Shown here piece after piece: positions 46,997-59,256 of a DNA stretch of 64,000 bases. The translations under genes and the position numbers were made by a program. The DNA is taken from contig JANAVB010015600.1 in assembly GCA_029216955.1 (NCBI GenBank), forward strand, positions 23,799,038 to 23,863,037, read 5' to 3'. How positions within the stretch are numbered: position 1 is the stretch's first letter; each line of letters starts with the position of its first letter. The stretch is from Iris pallida. Lineage: Eukaryota > Streptophyta > Magnoliopsida > Asparagales > Iridaceae. The notes below the pieces were generated by a model. That model was not told the DNA's origin. It did not search any database and was given only the letters and a program-made list of their open reading frames with translations.

Positions 46997-49389
46997 GGAA
47001 GAATTTTCTTAATCCGCCTTAACTAAATAGGGGTATAGAGGAGTTCGATCATTGCATAGTATTGATGACGAGAACACAAATCCAAGCGGTTCATGAAGAG
47101 AGAAGTTGTAAATCAAATAAAAGAAAATTTTTGAGAGACACAATATATGATTTTTGTACAAGAACAAGATACGATTTAGGTAGGCACCTAGGGTTTAGTT
47201 CATAGAGACTTGATAAGAAAACCTAAAGGAAACAAATTTGGTACCTAAGATGATATAATATTAGGCATGAGGAAATATAAAATCAAGGATTTGATCTTTG
47301 AATTTATGGCATAGCTAGGAAGAGAATAAGATCTTTCTCACTCACATAAATAAAATAAATGATTGTGTTGTCAAATGACGAAAGTATGTTTGCAAACATA
47401 GAATAGGAAATTACAAATTAAAGGTTAATGATACGGTCTCAGGCTACAACTTCTGATTACTTAGGGTAAATAAGAAAATCAAACAGGCTGAAAACAGGTT
47501 GGAAAAAAATCACACCAAGTCATATTATGGTATAGCTTATCTACTCAGGTTCTCTAAGATAACATATGATTTCTAAGATACGATTAGTCGATCTTAAGCT
47601 AGAATCTAACTTATTACATTGGAAGCTCTGTACCTTCTCCACTAGTTTACCCCATTCTATGGCCTAGCTTCATCAATATAATTTCCAATAACACGATTTA
47701 AGCTGTTGATAATAAAATCTGCCAAGGTCTTTAACCGTCCTCGATTCTTGAATATTGACATAGTATTTAGTTATTAGTCTTTCTCCTCCATCTATAACAA
47801 CTTCTTTCTCTAACTGTTTACTACAACTCAACCTAGGATTATATCTATCAATCTAATTAAGAATGCACTACTTCTATTTTACTCTCACATTTCTATCATG
47901 AAATTTTTTCATTCTCATCCCATGATGTTCTGTTTCTTGTCAGTCTTGTGAATATCGTAATCTTGGTCATGAGTCTCAATAATCTATGATTCTAGATTCT
48001 TTCATCATTTCTGCTTGTCACAAAAATTTTCTAAGTTCACTTTTGTCTGCCATAAAATTTGCATCATCCATTTCTTCGAGCCAGCCTCCTCATCCTTCTT
48101 TGAACCTCAACTTTAAGTTAGATTTTCGACCACACAACTTGCTTAAGTTGTATCCTTTTCGCACTTCTCACTACGTCACCATAGGTAGTCCTTATCGTAA
48201 TCTTCACCTCCATTGACACTTCTCAATTTCCATATTCCAAAAAAAATGCTTGCGATTCCATCATTGCTCCTCTTCAATTATTCATCCTAAACATAGTATT
48301 GCTCCTGTGATTTTTTCTTCTTCCCGTAGCCACTACATATACCTTAATCCAGCACAATTGTTCTAGTAATAATTCTTCTAGGATTGCTTACTAGCCTGTA
48401 TCGACGAAGGGTTTACTAATCTACTACTTAAGATAAGGTTTTCTACTATATTCTCGAATCTCTAGCTATGGCTAACCACTAAAATGGAAAATCATAAACG
48501 ATCTTCAACTCAACCAACCCTTAACTCTATACTATATTTCCTATAAGTCCTATATTAATTCTCTTAGCAGTATAATCAATAATCTACTCTTTTCAACAAC
48601 AAAAATACAATTCTTATAGACACGGCTAACTCTCTTACACCTTCTTATTAGGCAAGGGTCGAGGTTGAGCTAAACAGATACACATATCTATTGGTCGATC
48701 TTCTAGTCCTAGTCTTCTATTGATCCTTTCAAGGCTAGTCTCCTACTTTATTTGATACTCCTAGGTCACACATCATTAGGATATTATCACTTAATAATAA
48801 TTCCTCTGGTTCTTCTATTCAAGGTTCTATTTTAGGCAAAGGGTACCACAGATTAGTCTAGATGACTTAGGGTCTTCTTGTTAGGGTCCAGGCCTATACT
48901 GTACTCGATTCTGACTCCTATCTTAGAAAAATATCTATAAAATTCTATCCACCTTAGCTATTTACCTGGTCTTATCAAGTATGGACTCATATATCCTCTA
49001 AGTAGAAATTTTCTACTGCAGAAGGATGCTACTCCTACCTACTCGGTTCATCTAGTATAGGTGTCCATCTCTACCATTCTCATCTTTAGACAATCCACTT
49101 ACTATAATATTCTATCCTCCTTACTTGTATTACACTATATAAAAATAGTTTATCAATCGCAGAGTTCGTCTTTTCGAAATAGGAAAATACGAGAATTTGA
49201 TACAAGGAGTTCAAGAGGAGTATTTTTGAATACAAACACGAGATTCAAGGGTGATAATGGAATTCAAAGGAAATTTTAATAATAGTTGTGGATTGAGATG
49301 CTAACACATTATCCTATTGCAGGCTCGTCTGGTACAGTAACGTAACTGAAACAATTTAATCAGGACTTGCATGGGCCACCACAAAAACA
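46997..49389 (-). other. Non-coding interior of the second LARD, copy 1
   Basis: 2.4 kb without a gene on either strand. The part 46997-48502 is repeated at about 53006-54508 with few differences. 48503-49363 occurs only here and is the primer-site side of the interior. Confidence 0.75.
49364..49381 (-). other. Primer binding site of the second LARD, tRNA-Ile
   Basis: Minus strand TGGTGGCCCATGCAAGTC, eight bases from the LTR edge. It differs at one position from the primer site of the LARD at 20419 and matches tRNA-Ile at 17 of 18 bases. Confidence 0.75.
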
Positions 49390-52300
49390 TGTCACACCCC
49401 GATTTCAAAATATATAGAAAACCCAAGGCATGAGCATGCCAGCTGTACGACTAGAATAAGTATCCCAATTTAATGGACTTATCCTAATCGTACTACGCTG
49501 TAAAGTATACTAACATATGCTAACTAATCTATATCTCAATTCACAATAAAAGATAAAAATCAAGAATAAACAATATATGTCATGGTCTGCAGCCTATTAA
49601 CGTATATATTTAATTAGACCCGAAGAACAATATGGGCCTATAAAGCTAAGCTAATAAGCAGAGAGTAAGTAAATATAAAATCACGGAAGATACCTAAATA
49701 GGAAATAGCAACACCAAGAAGATCATTGAACTAACTCAGCATAATCATTTCCTTGGAGAGATCACCAGGTCCTCAGGAGACTAGCAAGATATATAAAAAT
49801 AATACCATAATGAACTGTAAATGAAACATGACAAGGTAATAAAATCTCGGGTCATAACATGGTTTTGCACCCCCATTATCGAAACAGTAGACCACTCCAA
49901 CAACCAAACAAGGACATGAGGTGACCCACCATTTTGAGACAAGACACTATCCCATGTCCCAACACAAACTAAACCTAACCATCTAGGTGTAATGCAAGTC
50001 GAAAACTATACTGGAACGTATAAGTGGGTAGGAATGAAATATAGCATCCGCTAGAGGCTTTTGTATGAAGTAGTATACATCCGGACTGGATCTAACGCAC
50101 AGTCAGGGCCACTGAATGGGTATATCCCCTAGCCATACTTTGCATCACTAGCATACCTCCCGACCGTCCTCTAACGCACAGTCAGCGGCCGTTGCCGGAT
50201 ATATCCACTAGCAATACACCCATAACGGAGAAACTATGAACCCGTAACCGAGAAATCCAGTGAGGCTGTGGGCTAGCTCATACGTCACAGTAGTTTTTCC
50301 CGCCCATGTATCACACACGTCATATCCATGTCTCGGCGAACCATATCTCTATGCAAGTCACTATCTAGACTCCACTAATCAATAAATGAACCAACACACG
50401 AACCGCTCGTATCGGTATCAAGTCGAATACGTAGGTTCGTGCCAACTCTATGATCCTCACTCTTGTGTCGTGTATGAGACGTGTCAACGGGTCAAAGAAG
50501 TTACGAAGCATAACGTCAACACATCGGGAATGTCAACTATCACATATGGTCACACACGCACGCACGCACACAAACATAAATGGACATATCTATGGCACCC
50601 AAGTCATACTTGGACGCACTCTACTTATGTAAAATACTAGCAAATACACAAACATCATGAATCAAGTACAAGTGTAAGATGGTAAGATATCTTGCCTGCG
50701 GTATCAGCAAGGGCGTAGTAAACAAGTCCAACTCGTATTGTTGCTGCCTCCTGCTCACGAACTCCTATAAATAATAAATAATAATATATTTAGTATCCAA
50801 TTATAATTATAACCTACCATATATAGATACTTACTATAATTAGACTCAATCAATCAACTATTAATGCCATAATGGTTATATTGACTTTCTAGATACACTA
50901 CCATATATGGAACCAAAATATTATGGTAAAAAAATTTTAAATCATAAAATATATTATTTACATTTATGTAAAAATAGTGATTCAAATTATGAATATAAAA
51001 TTATATATTTATTTTACACAAAAATGTCATTAAAACATCGCATATGTACTATAGAACAACATGTCGAAGTTGATTCGGAACGGAGTTGAAATACATGAAA
51101 AAATTCACAAATTAAATATTCTGGAATAATTCAGTTTAAATTATGAAAAGTATCAATTTAAATATAAATTATTTGAATTTATATCATATATTAGATCTAT
51201 GATCATTGGGACACAATTTAAGGGTTTACGGTGGACTTTTTCGGTCACCGTAATCATGCACGAGTGAAACGGACACATAAAAGGATGAAATATTGCAAAG
51301 TAATGATACAAAGCAGAAAATTAGGATATCAAGAGTAATCAAAAAATTTACCGAGATTTTTGAGGCTTTGGAAAGGTTCCGAAAGGCCTCGGGATTCAAC
51401 TCGCATGGTTGATGGTTAATTCCGGACCACCTGTCTTGTAACGGACGCCACGGTCAATCCGGGTGGAACCACGTGTGCCGTTGATTCTCGGTGAAAATAG
51501 ACATGTGAACCTTTCGTTTGGATGTTGTTTGAAGGAAAACATAGTTATAAAAGTATTTATTTCGGAATTTTGAAACAGCCTACCTGCTGTGTGAATTCAG
51601 CACTCTTCGGTGAAGTTTTCGTCGAGTTGTTGGCCTTTTCTCCTTGCTGAAGTGTCTGTGGGGGTTCCTTTAGTTTCTAGGGTGAAAGATGGGCTTGGAG
51701 GTGGTTTGTTAAGATTTGAAGGAGATTTGATACTCCATTAAAAGATGCACCAAGATATGTCCAAAAGGATTTAATTAGAAATCCATTTTAGGAAAGTTGT
51801 TATGGAGTTTGAGTTAAAAAAAAGATTTGATTAATGTGGCTGCACATTAATCCATAATAATCAGTACAAAATATGTCTAATAGGTTAGGGTACCCTAGGA
51901 TAGGCTCTACAAACCCTACTTAGACTAGTTTTGGGTCGGGATAATTTTTAGGATCGAAATGAGTCCAATAAGTCTAATATTTGACCTTGTGTGCCATTTA
52001 AAAATAAATAGCACATGGAAACTCAATTGAGTGAGACACCTTAGTTATGTGTGTATTAGGCTCAAAATAAGTCGAAATCATATATTGAGTCGTTTAGGTT
52101 GGATCGATGTCGAGTCCCGAAATCAAGTTGGAAAGTACGACAAGTTTCACGGTAGATAACGTTTTGGCCTAAGTTGATCCAAAAGTTGTGCGATGCAAAT
52201 AGAATACAAAAGAACAAATTTTAGTGGGACATGATATATCAAATCAAAGATAAACTTGTCTAGATGAAAACATATAAAGGAAGTTTCTAGAGATTGACAT

Positions 52301-52444
52301 TTCTTGTGCTCAAAAAATCAAAGCTACGAAAAGGTATATATTATGACCATAAATAATAGTGGGAAAAATATATATTAATAACTATATTAAATAAAATTAG
52401 AAATTTTTTTTAAAAAATAACTCTAAAAATCCAGGGGGCTTACA
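49390..52444 (-). repeat. Complete LTR of the second LARD (3,055 bp)
   Basis: Plus orientation TGTCACACCCCGATTTC to GGGGGCTTACA. On the minus strand it starts TGTAAGCCCCCTGG, like the LARD LTR at 20419 (TGTAAGCCCCCTGA). It is bordered by a primer site at 49381 and by a PPT-like stretch (minus CTTAATGTGGGTAGT) at 52445-52459, so it lies between two interiors. No gene; short frames such as 50386-50640 are chance. Confidence 0.8.
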
Positions 52445-54508
52445 ACTACCCACATTAAGAAATTTCGTCCTCGAAATTAGACATACCATATTATACAACA
52501 TATAATAATAATAATAATAGCTAATCAATGGCATAATCCTAGCTTTTTCATGCAATCCTTCTAAACGTCTCTTTTTGCCACCAAAGTGATAAGTCGAGAT
52601 CTCCTTTGTCTGGTACGGCACAACCCTCCGCTGAAGATGTACTCCTGGATGTCTGATTGATCCTCCATATTATCTTCGAAAATATGTTAAATCATGCATA
52701 AAATAAAATATTCTAATATTGTTCCTAGATGACATTAATGCCAACAAGGTTCTAAGTTTACCTTATTCTGCCAAAACTAAGGCTCACCCAATTCTAGGTG
52801 CATCCTAACTTATATGATGACATCATAAAATAAAGGTCAGGAATGATACAACTCTCTATGAGGAATTCAAAACTTAGATTCTGCGGACTAATTCAAGGGG
52901 CTTCTAAGGGGTCCTAAGTACCGTCAAGCTGCTATGGGTCAGCAACTCTATAAAAATATATTATTACTAAAACTTATTCCTCTATAGGTCAGGTCTTCAA
53001 GATAGAAAGAATTTTCTTAATCCGCCTTAACAAAATGGGGGTATATAGGAGTTCGAACATTGCATAGTATTGATGAAGAGAACACAAATCCAAGCGGTTC
53101 ATGAAGAGAGAAGTTGTAAATCAAATAAAAGAAAATTTTTGAGAGACACAATATGTGATTTTTGTACAAGAACAAGATACGATTTAGGTAGGCACCTAGG
53201 GTTTAGTTCATAGAGACTTGGTAAGAAAACTTAAAGGAAACAAATTTGGTACCTAAGATGATATAATATTAGGCATGAGGAAATATAAAATCAAGGATTT
53301 GATCTTTGAATTTATGGCATAGCTAGGAAGAGAATAAGATCTTTCTCACTCACATAAATAAAATAAATGATTGTGTTGTCAAATGACGAAAGTATGTTTG
53401 CAAACATAGAATAGGAAATTACAAATTAAAGGTTAATGATACGGTCTCAGGCTACAACTTTTGATTACTTAGGGTAAATAAGAAAATCAAACAGGCTGAA
53501 AACAGGTTGGAAAAAAAATCACACCAAGTCATATTATGGTATAGCTTATCTACTCAGGTTCTCTAAGATAACATATGATTTCTAAGATACGATTAGTCGA
53601 TCTTAAGCCAGAATCTAACTTATTACATTGGAAGCTCTGTACCTTCTCCACTAGTTCACCCCATTCTATGGTCTAGCTTCATCAATATAATTTCCAATAA
53701 CATGATTTAAGCTGTTGATAATAAAATCTGCCAAGGTCTTTAACCATCCTCGATTCTTGAATATTGAAATAGTGTTTAATTATTAGTCTTTCTCCTCCAT
53801 CTATAACAACTTCTTTCTCCAACTGTTTACTTAACCTTGGATTATATCTATCTATCAATCTAATTAATAATGCTCTACTTCTATTTCACTCTCACATCTC
53901 TATCATGAATTTTTTTCATTATCATCTCATGATGTTCTGTTTCTCGTTAGTCTTGTGAATATCGTAATCTTGGTCATGTGTCTCAATAATCTATGATTCT
54001 AGATTCTTTCATCATTTCTGCTTGTCACAACAATTTTCTAAATGCACTTTTGTCTGCCATAAAATTTGCATCATCCATTTCTTCGAGCTAGCCTCCTCAT
54101 CCTTCTTTGAGCCTCAACTTCAAGTTGGATTTTCGACCACACAACTTGCTTAAGTTGTATCCTATCTGTACTTCTCGCTTCGTCATCATAGGTAGTCCTT
54201 ATCGTAATCTTCACCTCCATTGACACTTCTCAATTTCCATATTCCAAAAAAAATTCTTGCGATTCCGTCATTGCTCCTCCTCAATTATTCATCCTAAACA
54301 TAGTATTGCTCCTGTGATTTTTCTTCTTCCCATAGCCACTACATATACCTTAATCCAACACAATTTTTCTAGTAATAATTCTTCTAGGATTGCTTACTAG
54401 CCTGTATCGACGAAGGGTTTACTAATCTACTACTTAAGATTAGGTTTTCTACTTTATTCTCGAATCTCTAGCTATGGCTAACCACTAAAATGGAGAATCA
54501 TAAACGAT
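52445..54508 (-). other. Non-coding interior of the second LARD, copy 2
   Basis: Begins with the PPT-like stretch and, on the minus strand, TTTCGAGGACGAAATTTC, the same pre-LTR signature as in the LARD at 20419. It ends abruptly in AAACGAT next to Tekay gag sequence. No gene. Confidence 0.75.
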
Positions 54509-55505
54509 GAGGCAATTAGGCAATGGGTTATGTCCTTTGTAGCTGCCATTGTTTGGATGCTTTGTAGCATGATTGTTGCCTCCCGCATAGCTAGGACATT
54601 TATGATTTAAGTGGTGCACAACGTCGGCAGCGATGGGAGGGTACTGGCTCTCAAGGCGGAGAGCATGATTCAGAACATCGCCCATGGTCTTGTATTCCAG
54701 TACTGCCACATGAGCAACGATAGAGGGCCGCAGACCCACTTCAAATCGTCTCACACAACACTCCTCTGTAGGTAGAAATGCACCAGTAAATTTGGATAAT
54801 TTGTTGAATTCTGTCGCGTACTATTGCACCGTTCTGTTCTCCTGCTTCAACAACATGAATTTATTCTCCTTCTCTTGATGAACGGCTGAGGGAAGGTACT
54901 TGACTTCGAAAGCTTTGCAGAATGTAGCCCATGAGATTGGCATTGAGATGTTGTTGCATCGGATCTCTCGTTAGTGCACGGCCCACCAGTCGTTCGCATT
55001 CAAATATAGTTGAAGTTGTGTGCATGTACTTGCTTGGATTCTTCGATGCCGAGGAGCTCAAAGTGGTCTTCCAGCTCTTCTAACCAGTCGATTGCCATAG
55101 AAGGGCCCACGGTACTGCTTAAGGAAGTGCGGCACGCTTTCTTGAACTCTAACACTTCAAAGTTGTAACTTTTTGGTATTGCAGGTTGACGTACGGGTTC
55201 CTCTGGCTGGACTTCGGTGGGTCGGGCTGTAGGCTCGGTGACAGCAGGCGTGGTTACAGAGTTACCATTGGCCACAATCGTCGGGACAATCTGTTGCAGT
55301 ATATCAAGTTGCTTTTGTTGCATCTTAGATTCTGCGTCGAAGCGAGCTTCGAATTGGGCCTCTCGTGCCTCCGCTTATCGGTGTCGGCTTTTGGATTGTC
55401 TCTATTGTGCCTCCATCATGCACAACATCCTCTCGATAGCATCGTTAGAAGGTCCGACTCGCGAGCTGTTCGAGCCATTCGAAGCACTTTGTTCGTGCTC
55501 GGTCG
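54509..55505 (-). pseudogene. Tekay-like gag, interior 2
   Basis: Counterpart of 40763-41742. Core segments QQIVPTIVANGNS, WLEELEDHFELLGIEESK (about 55100-55040) and RFEVGLRPSIVAHVAVLEYKTMGD (about 54750-54690) are in different frames. The start codon position is changed (minus GCGACC for ATGGCC near 55506), so it could not be translated normally. The zinc knuckle region is lost at the LARD junction. Confidence 0.8.
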
Positions 55506-55647
55506 CAGGTTCTGCCACTTCAAAAATATGCAGACAACACACATTAGCCTCAAAATATTACGGACTCAATGTATGGAACAATTATCACATCGACACAAGG
55601 TCAAAGGTTTGAGACTCTAGACGAGAAGCCAAATGATGTAAAGCCGT

Positions 55648-55659
55648 GCTCTGATACCA
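55648..55659 (-). other. Primer binding site of interior 2, initiator tRNA-Met
   Basis: TGGTATCAGAGC on the minus strand, three bases inside LTR-C. Confidence 0.88.
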
Positions 55660-55662
55660 TTA

Positions 55663-57311
55663 CGTCACGTCTCGATTCCGTAGAATCGATAGTCGTCCCC
55701 CGGGCGTGATGTCGTGCGAGCCTAATTTGCGATCACACAAGATATAGTCATAAGCTTATCCAAAACACAATATCTAATAGAGTACGCAGAGAAATTGAAC
55801 AACACATTTGTGACAGAAGAAACTTCCTTTTTTATTGATAATATACATTATTTACAAAACTATTACAATCCTTGCCGCGTGGGCTTACAACATGATTGGA
55901 TTACAAAATGAATGTCGATGAGATAGTCGTTCCATACATTATATCTCCATTTATACGCAAAACATTCAAAAGACCCACTCTCGTAGGGAGTCGAGACATC
56001 TTTCTTCTGGACTGAATGTGGAGTCTTCAAAAGATCAAAACAAGCCTTTAGCACATGGACGAGGCTTCAAAATGACAAGCGTTGCCTTGAGTTAAGTGGC
56101 ACGCCCTTCTTGGTTTGGGGTACCTGTGGAGAGCGAGGATCAGTACATTACACTTGTACTGGTGTGTGGCAAATTAAGTTCCACGCTCTCATTTGCTTAA
56201 AGAAATCATATGACTTAATTTGTGATCTTTCTAGCCATCCTAATGAATTTCAGACAAGCATATGACAGGCATAATGTAAAATTATGCTAAAACTTACCCA
56301 CGGTAGAGCGTGACGTGCAATATGAGACTTACCATATTCTTTCCTATCAATGTTATCATTTCTAGCATAGTGTGTGTGCAATTTGCATATGTGATGGTCA
56401 CTGACACCACAAGCCATCCTGGAATTATAGTTTTTTTAGTCGGAACCTTTTCAACGCAAGTAGCGATCCTCGCTGAAAGTCTCTACATAACCTATGCTAA
56501 CATTCTGCATAGCTATACCGTATTTTCCCTAGGCCGAATCGGTCCCATGGCCACGGAGTGCCGTTCGAGGAAACTTTTATCTTGTGCACAAGTTGTCCAT
56601 GACCATGCTAGAACAAATTAGTTACTAAAGCATGGTCTACATTTTGAGAATTAATCATTTTCACCGTATCCCGCCTTCTCGTGGCATCAATTTATTCAAT
56701 GAGTCAATGTTTTGTTTAACGCAATTCTATATCTTGAATAGCATAGCAAGTATGTGGCAGTTCTACAGAATAGCAGTGTATCCATGCCTTTGTATCTAAC
56801 ATTATATTAAAGAGACTAGAGGGTCAAGGGGAGAAGGGTCGGCCACTGACCTTGAATTTTGCTTGAGGCAAGAGACTTGTTGGTCGTGCTAGATGGCGCC
56901 TATGCGAGCAACTAAAATTGCATAAGCACTTAATCAGAATATTGTACCATTCCAGGAGTTCAATATGTAAATGCGAGTTTGAAAACACAAGACATGAAAA
57001 CCATCAAAAATATTCACGAAAACGCTTTCAGAAAACCAAAGAAGCAATTGTGACATGAAAAGCAGAATAACGGGAGGTCTCTCCCGACTCAACGACAAAG
57101 TCTATCCTCGATCCACAATCCACTGAATATAGGACTTGATTCTGAAGAAGCCATTCCATAATGAGGAAATAATCTTAATTCAACCGGTCCCTTTCAATCG
57201 ATTCAATTGATCCCTATCAATCGGTCCCGACTTAATCGATAGCGACAGTGTTCCTTTCTCGCGCACCCCGTAGACAAAAAATAGGGCACGATATAGGGAC
57301 GGAGCACTACA
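55663..57311 (-). repeat. LTR-C of the Tekay-like composite (1,649 bp)
   Basis: Starts CGTCACGTCTCGATTCCG (the terminal TG changed to CG) and ends GAGCACTACA. It is the 5' LTR on the minus strand and the right outer end of the composite. Confidence 0.87.
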
Positions 57312-57316
57312 TGCGT

Positions 57317-58529
57317 TCTCTAAGGGTTAATTCGACCATTCTTTCATTTTTATTTTGTTTCCTAATCAACTGAACGCTAGGAACCAAACACTTTTTTATT
57401 TGTTACGATGCCAACGGAACGAAAAACACTATATTTCAAACTAGAACAAGACTAGATACAGTTGTAATGTCGCGCTAGTTCCTTCCAACCAAAAAACAAA
57501 CACCACAAGTCAAATAACTTGCATGGTCAACATAACAAGTTCTATAAACCAAAATAAACGAATTAATTTAGTTGTGTCAATATTTGCTGGTTCGAATCGA
57601 TCACCAGTAACAAGAGGATTAAAGGATATGAAAAGAGTACCTGCAGTGAGTTTGATAGATCAAACTATCTAGAATGAATGTCCTAACTATCATTAAAAGA
57701 ACTACTAATCATTTATTTGTTTATCTTCCTTCTTCGAAAGATTGAGGCAATGACCTTTAAATGAATAATCATATTTCAAAGATAGATAATTTCATATGTA
57801 ACTGTGTAATGGCAGACACTGATATATGAATATGAGATGTTGTACATGTATCTACATGACCTAAACTATCAACAGACTTTCTAAAAATGTTGAAAATTCG
57901 TCTGAGAGTAGTTATGTCCCCCTTAGCCAGAATAAACTCCTCAATCAATAAATTCAAAAATTTCTGCCTTTTAGAGAGTTATTCCTTAGAACATGGTTGG
58001 CACAAAAGCAATATATAAAAAAACGAATAGCAAAGAAAACAATGGCTCCTCGAGCCAAATTATATTAACCGAATGGATCATCCCTCGTCCTCACAAGAAT
58101 GATATCCCCCGGTGGAAAGCGCATCAACTTTAGCAATCCATCAAGTTGCATTCCACACATGCACTATTAAGTGAATAAGTATGCCGTGAAATTAAATAGA
58201 ATACCAACTTTAAGTTCTACCAAGTTCACTTTTTGGAGTTCAACAAAGTTGAATAAACCCTAATAAGGGCCAGTTTGAATTGTTGTTTCATTTCATCCCA
58301 ACCCTATTTAGATTATATGGTTTAGTCATTTTAGCTATGACACATACCAAACATACTTGTTCATCTCAATATCCAGATAGCCATTCTAAAATATAGTCCA
58401 ACAAATATTTCACGAAACAAAAATACTAGTAGAACTCATGAGTTCTTAATTTTTAAAACTCGACCATAAAAAATTGTTCGATTACATGCATCTTATTTTC
58501 TAAAATATAGTCCCGAGGCATCAAAGATT
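57317..58529. other. Intergenic sequence, no gene seen
   Basis: AT-rich, no domain and no terminal repeats recognised. The longest frame (57769-57957, minus) has no recognisable motif. It would join 35437 before the composite inserted. Confidence 0.55.
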
Positions 58530-59051
58530 TGTTGGACATGTAGAAGATCTCCTTAGCAAAAGATGATGTCTTCTGTTTATAAAGAACATAATATATGGAA
58601 CATTGTAATCTTATTGTACCAGTGAGTTGTAAGCCAAATTGGCATATCCAGTTGTAATCTAATGTATCAAGTATCCAATGTAAGCCTATATGATAGGTGT
58701 TTCAGTTGGCTATTAAGAGAAATGTGAGTTGTTTTGTAAGTTTTGTACTCCGGTGCAAGCCTTGTACTTTATTTCAATTATTAATCAAGAAAATATATTT
58801 CTTCATGCCCTATTGTGACGTCAAGTTATCTGCTTATTTCTGCTCCTGTGAATCGATAAGGCATTCCTTTCAATAAAGATATACACCCTTATTATCTTCA
58901 TTTTGTTTGCTTATGCCGCTGCGATGAGTTCCTAATTTGAAGATGACCAATTATGCACCGTCTTTGCCTTGTACAAGTACAATTTGCACTTGTACGACAT
59001 CACATCAAAGCAAAAATGATCGATTCCTAGATATTTTACGAAGATGGATCA
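58530..59051 (+). repeat. Probable LTR of a plus-strand copia-like element
   Basis: Starts TGTTGGACATGTAG, contains a TATA-like GTTTATAAAGAAC (58577) and AT-rich polyadenylation-like sequence (CAATAAAGATA, 58872), and ends ATGGATCA four bases before a primer site. No second copy is present, so the boundaries are tentative. Copia rather than gypsy is a guess from the TGTTGGA start. Confidence 0.5.
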
Positions 59052-59055
59052 ATGT

Positions 59056-59067
59056 TGGTATTAGAGC
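59056..59067 (+). other. Primer binding site, initiator tRNA-Met (one mismatch)
   Basis: TGGTATTAGAGC followed by ATGG; consensus TGGTATCAGAGC. Confidence 0.6.
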
Positions 59068-59256
59068 ATGGCATTACGTTCTTGTATTCTTATTTGATTC
59101 GCTTCAAATCAAAGTTGTTTCTGCGATTAATCAAAGTTGCTTCCGTGATTATCCAACTTTGCTTTCGATATTAAATCAAAGATTGCTTTCGCGATTATCC
59201 CAAGTTGCTTCTCCGATCATTCCAAGTTGTCTCATGTTTGAAAAAGTTCTTTGACT
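59068..59256 (+). repeat. Leader fragment with ~30-bp CAAAGTTGCTT repeats
   Basis: About four degenerate units (TCAAAGTTGCTTCCGTGATTA type) at 59105-59230, then an abrupt change at TGACTGTAATGTCCC where a LARD LTR fragment starts. The rest of this element is missing. Confidence 0.5.

Larger units (their letters stand above)
46661..54508 (-). mobile_element. Second LARD-type element, rearranged
   Basis: Minus-strand non-coding long-LTR element inserted in the Tekay interior 2. Plus-strand order: an LTR fragment (46661 to about 46996) fused to interior copy 1 (about 46997-49389), a complete LTR (49390-52444), and interior copy 2 (52445 to about 54508), cut off at its 5' side. 46997-48502 and about 53006-54508 are near-identical. 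The complete interior would be about 2.96 kb, against 2.92 kb in the LARD at 20419. At the insertion site about 168 bases of gag present in interior 1 (40595-40762) are missing, so the right end was lost in a deletion. Confidence 0.75.
35443..57311 (-). mobile_element. Three-LTR composite of a Tekay-like chromovirus
   Basis: Order on the plus strand: LTR-A 35443-37099, interior 1 37100-41897, LTR-B 41898-43510, interior 2 (43511-46660 and 54509-55662), LTR-C 55663-57311. Flanking 5-mers TGTGT (35438-35442) and TGCGT (57312-57316) differ by one transition. The inner LTR has no flanks of its own, being bordered by PPT-side sequence on one side and a primer site on the other. This is the product of unequal recombination between LTRs or of tandem insertion, not two independent insertions. 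Interior 2 holds a LARD insertion. Confidence 0.8.

Noticed and set aside
57769..57957. A small minus-strand gene in the gap after the composite
   Set aside because: 62 codons, no motif, AT-rich chance frame.
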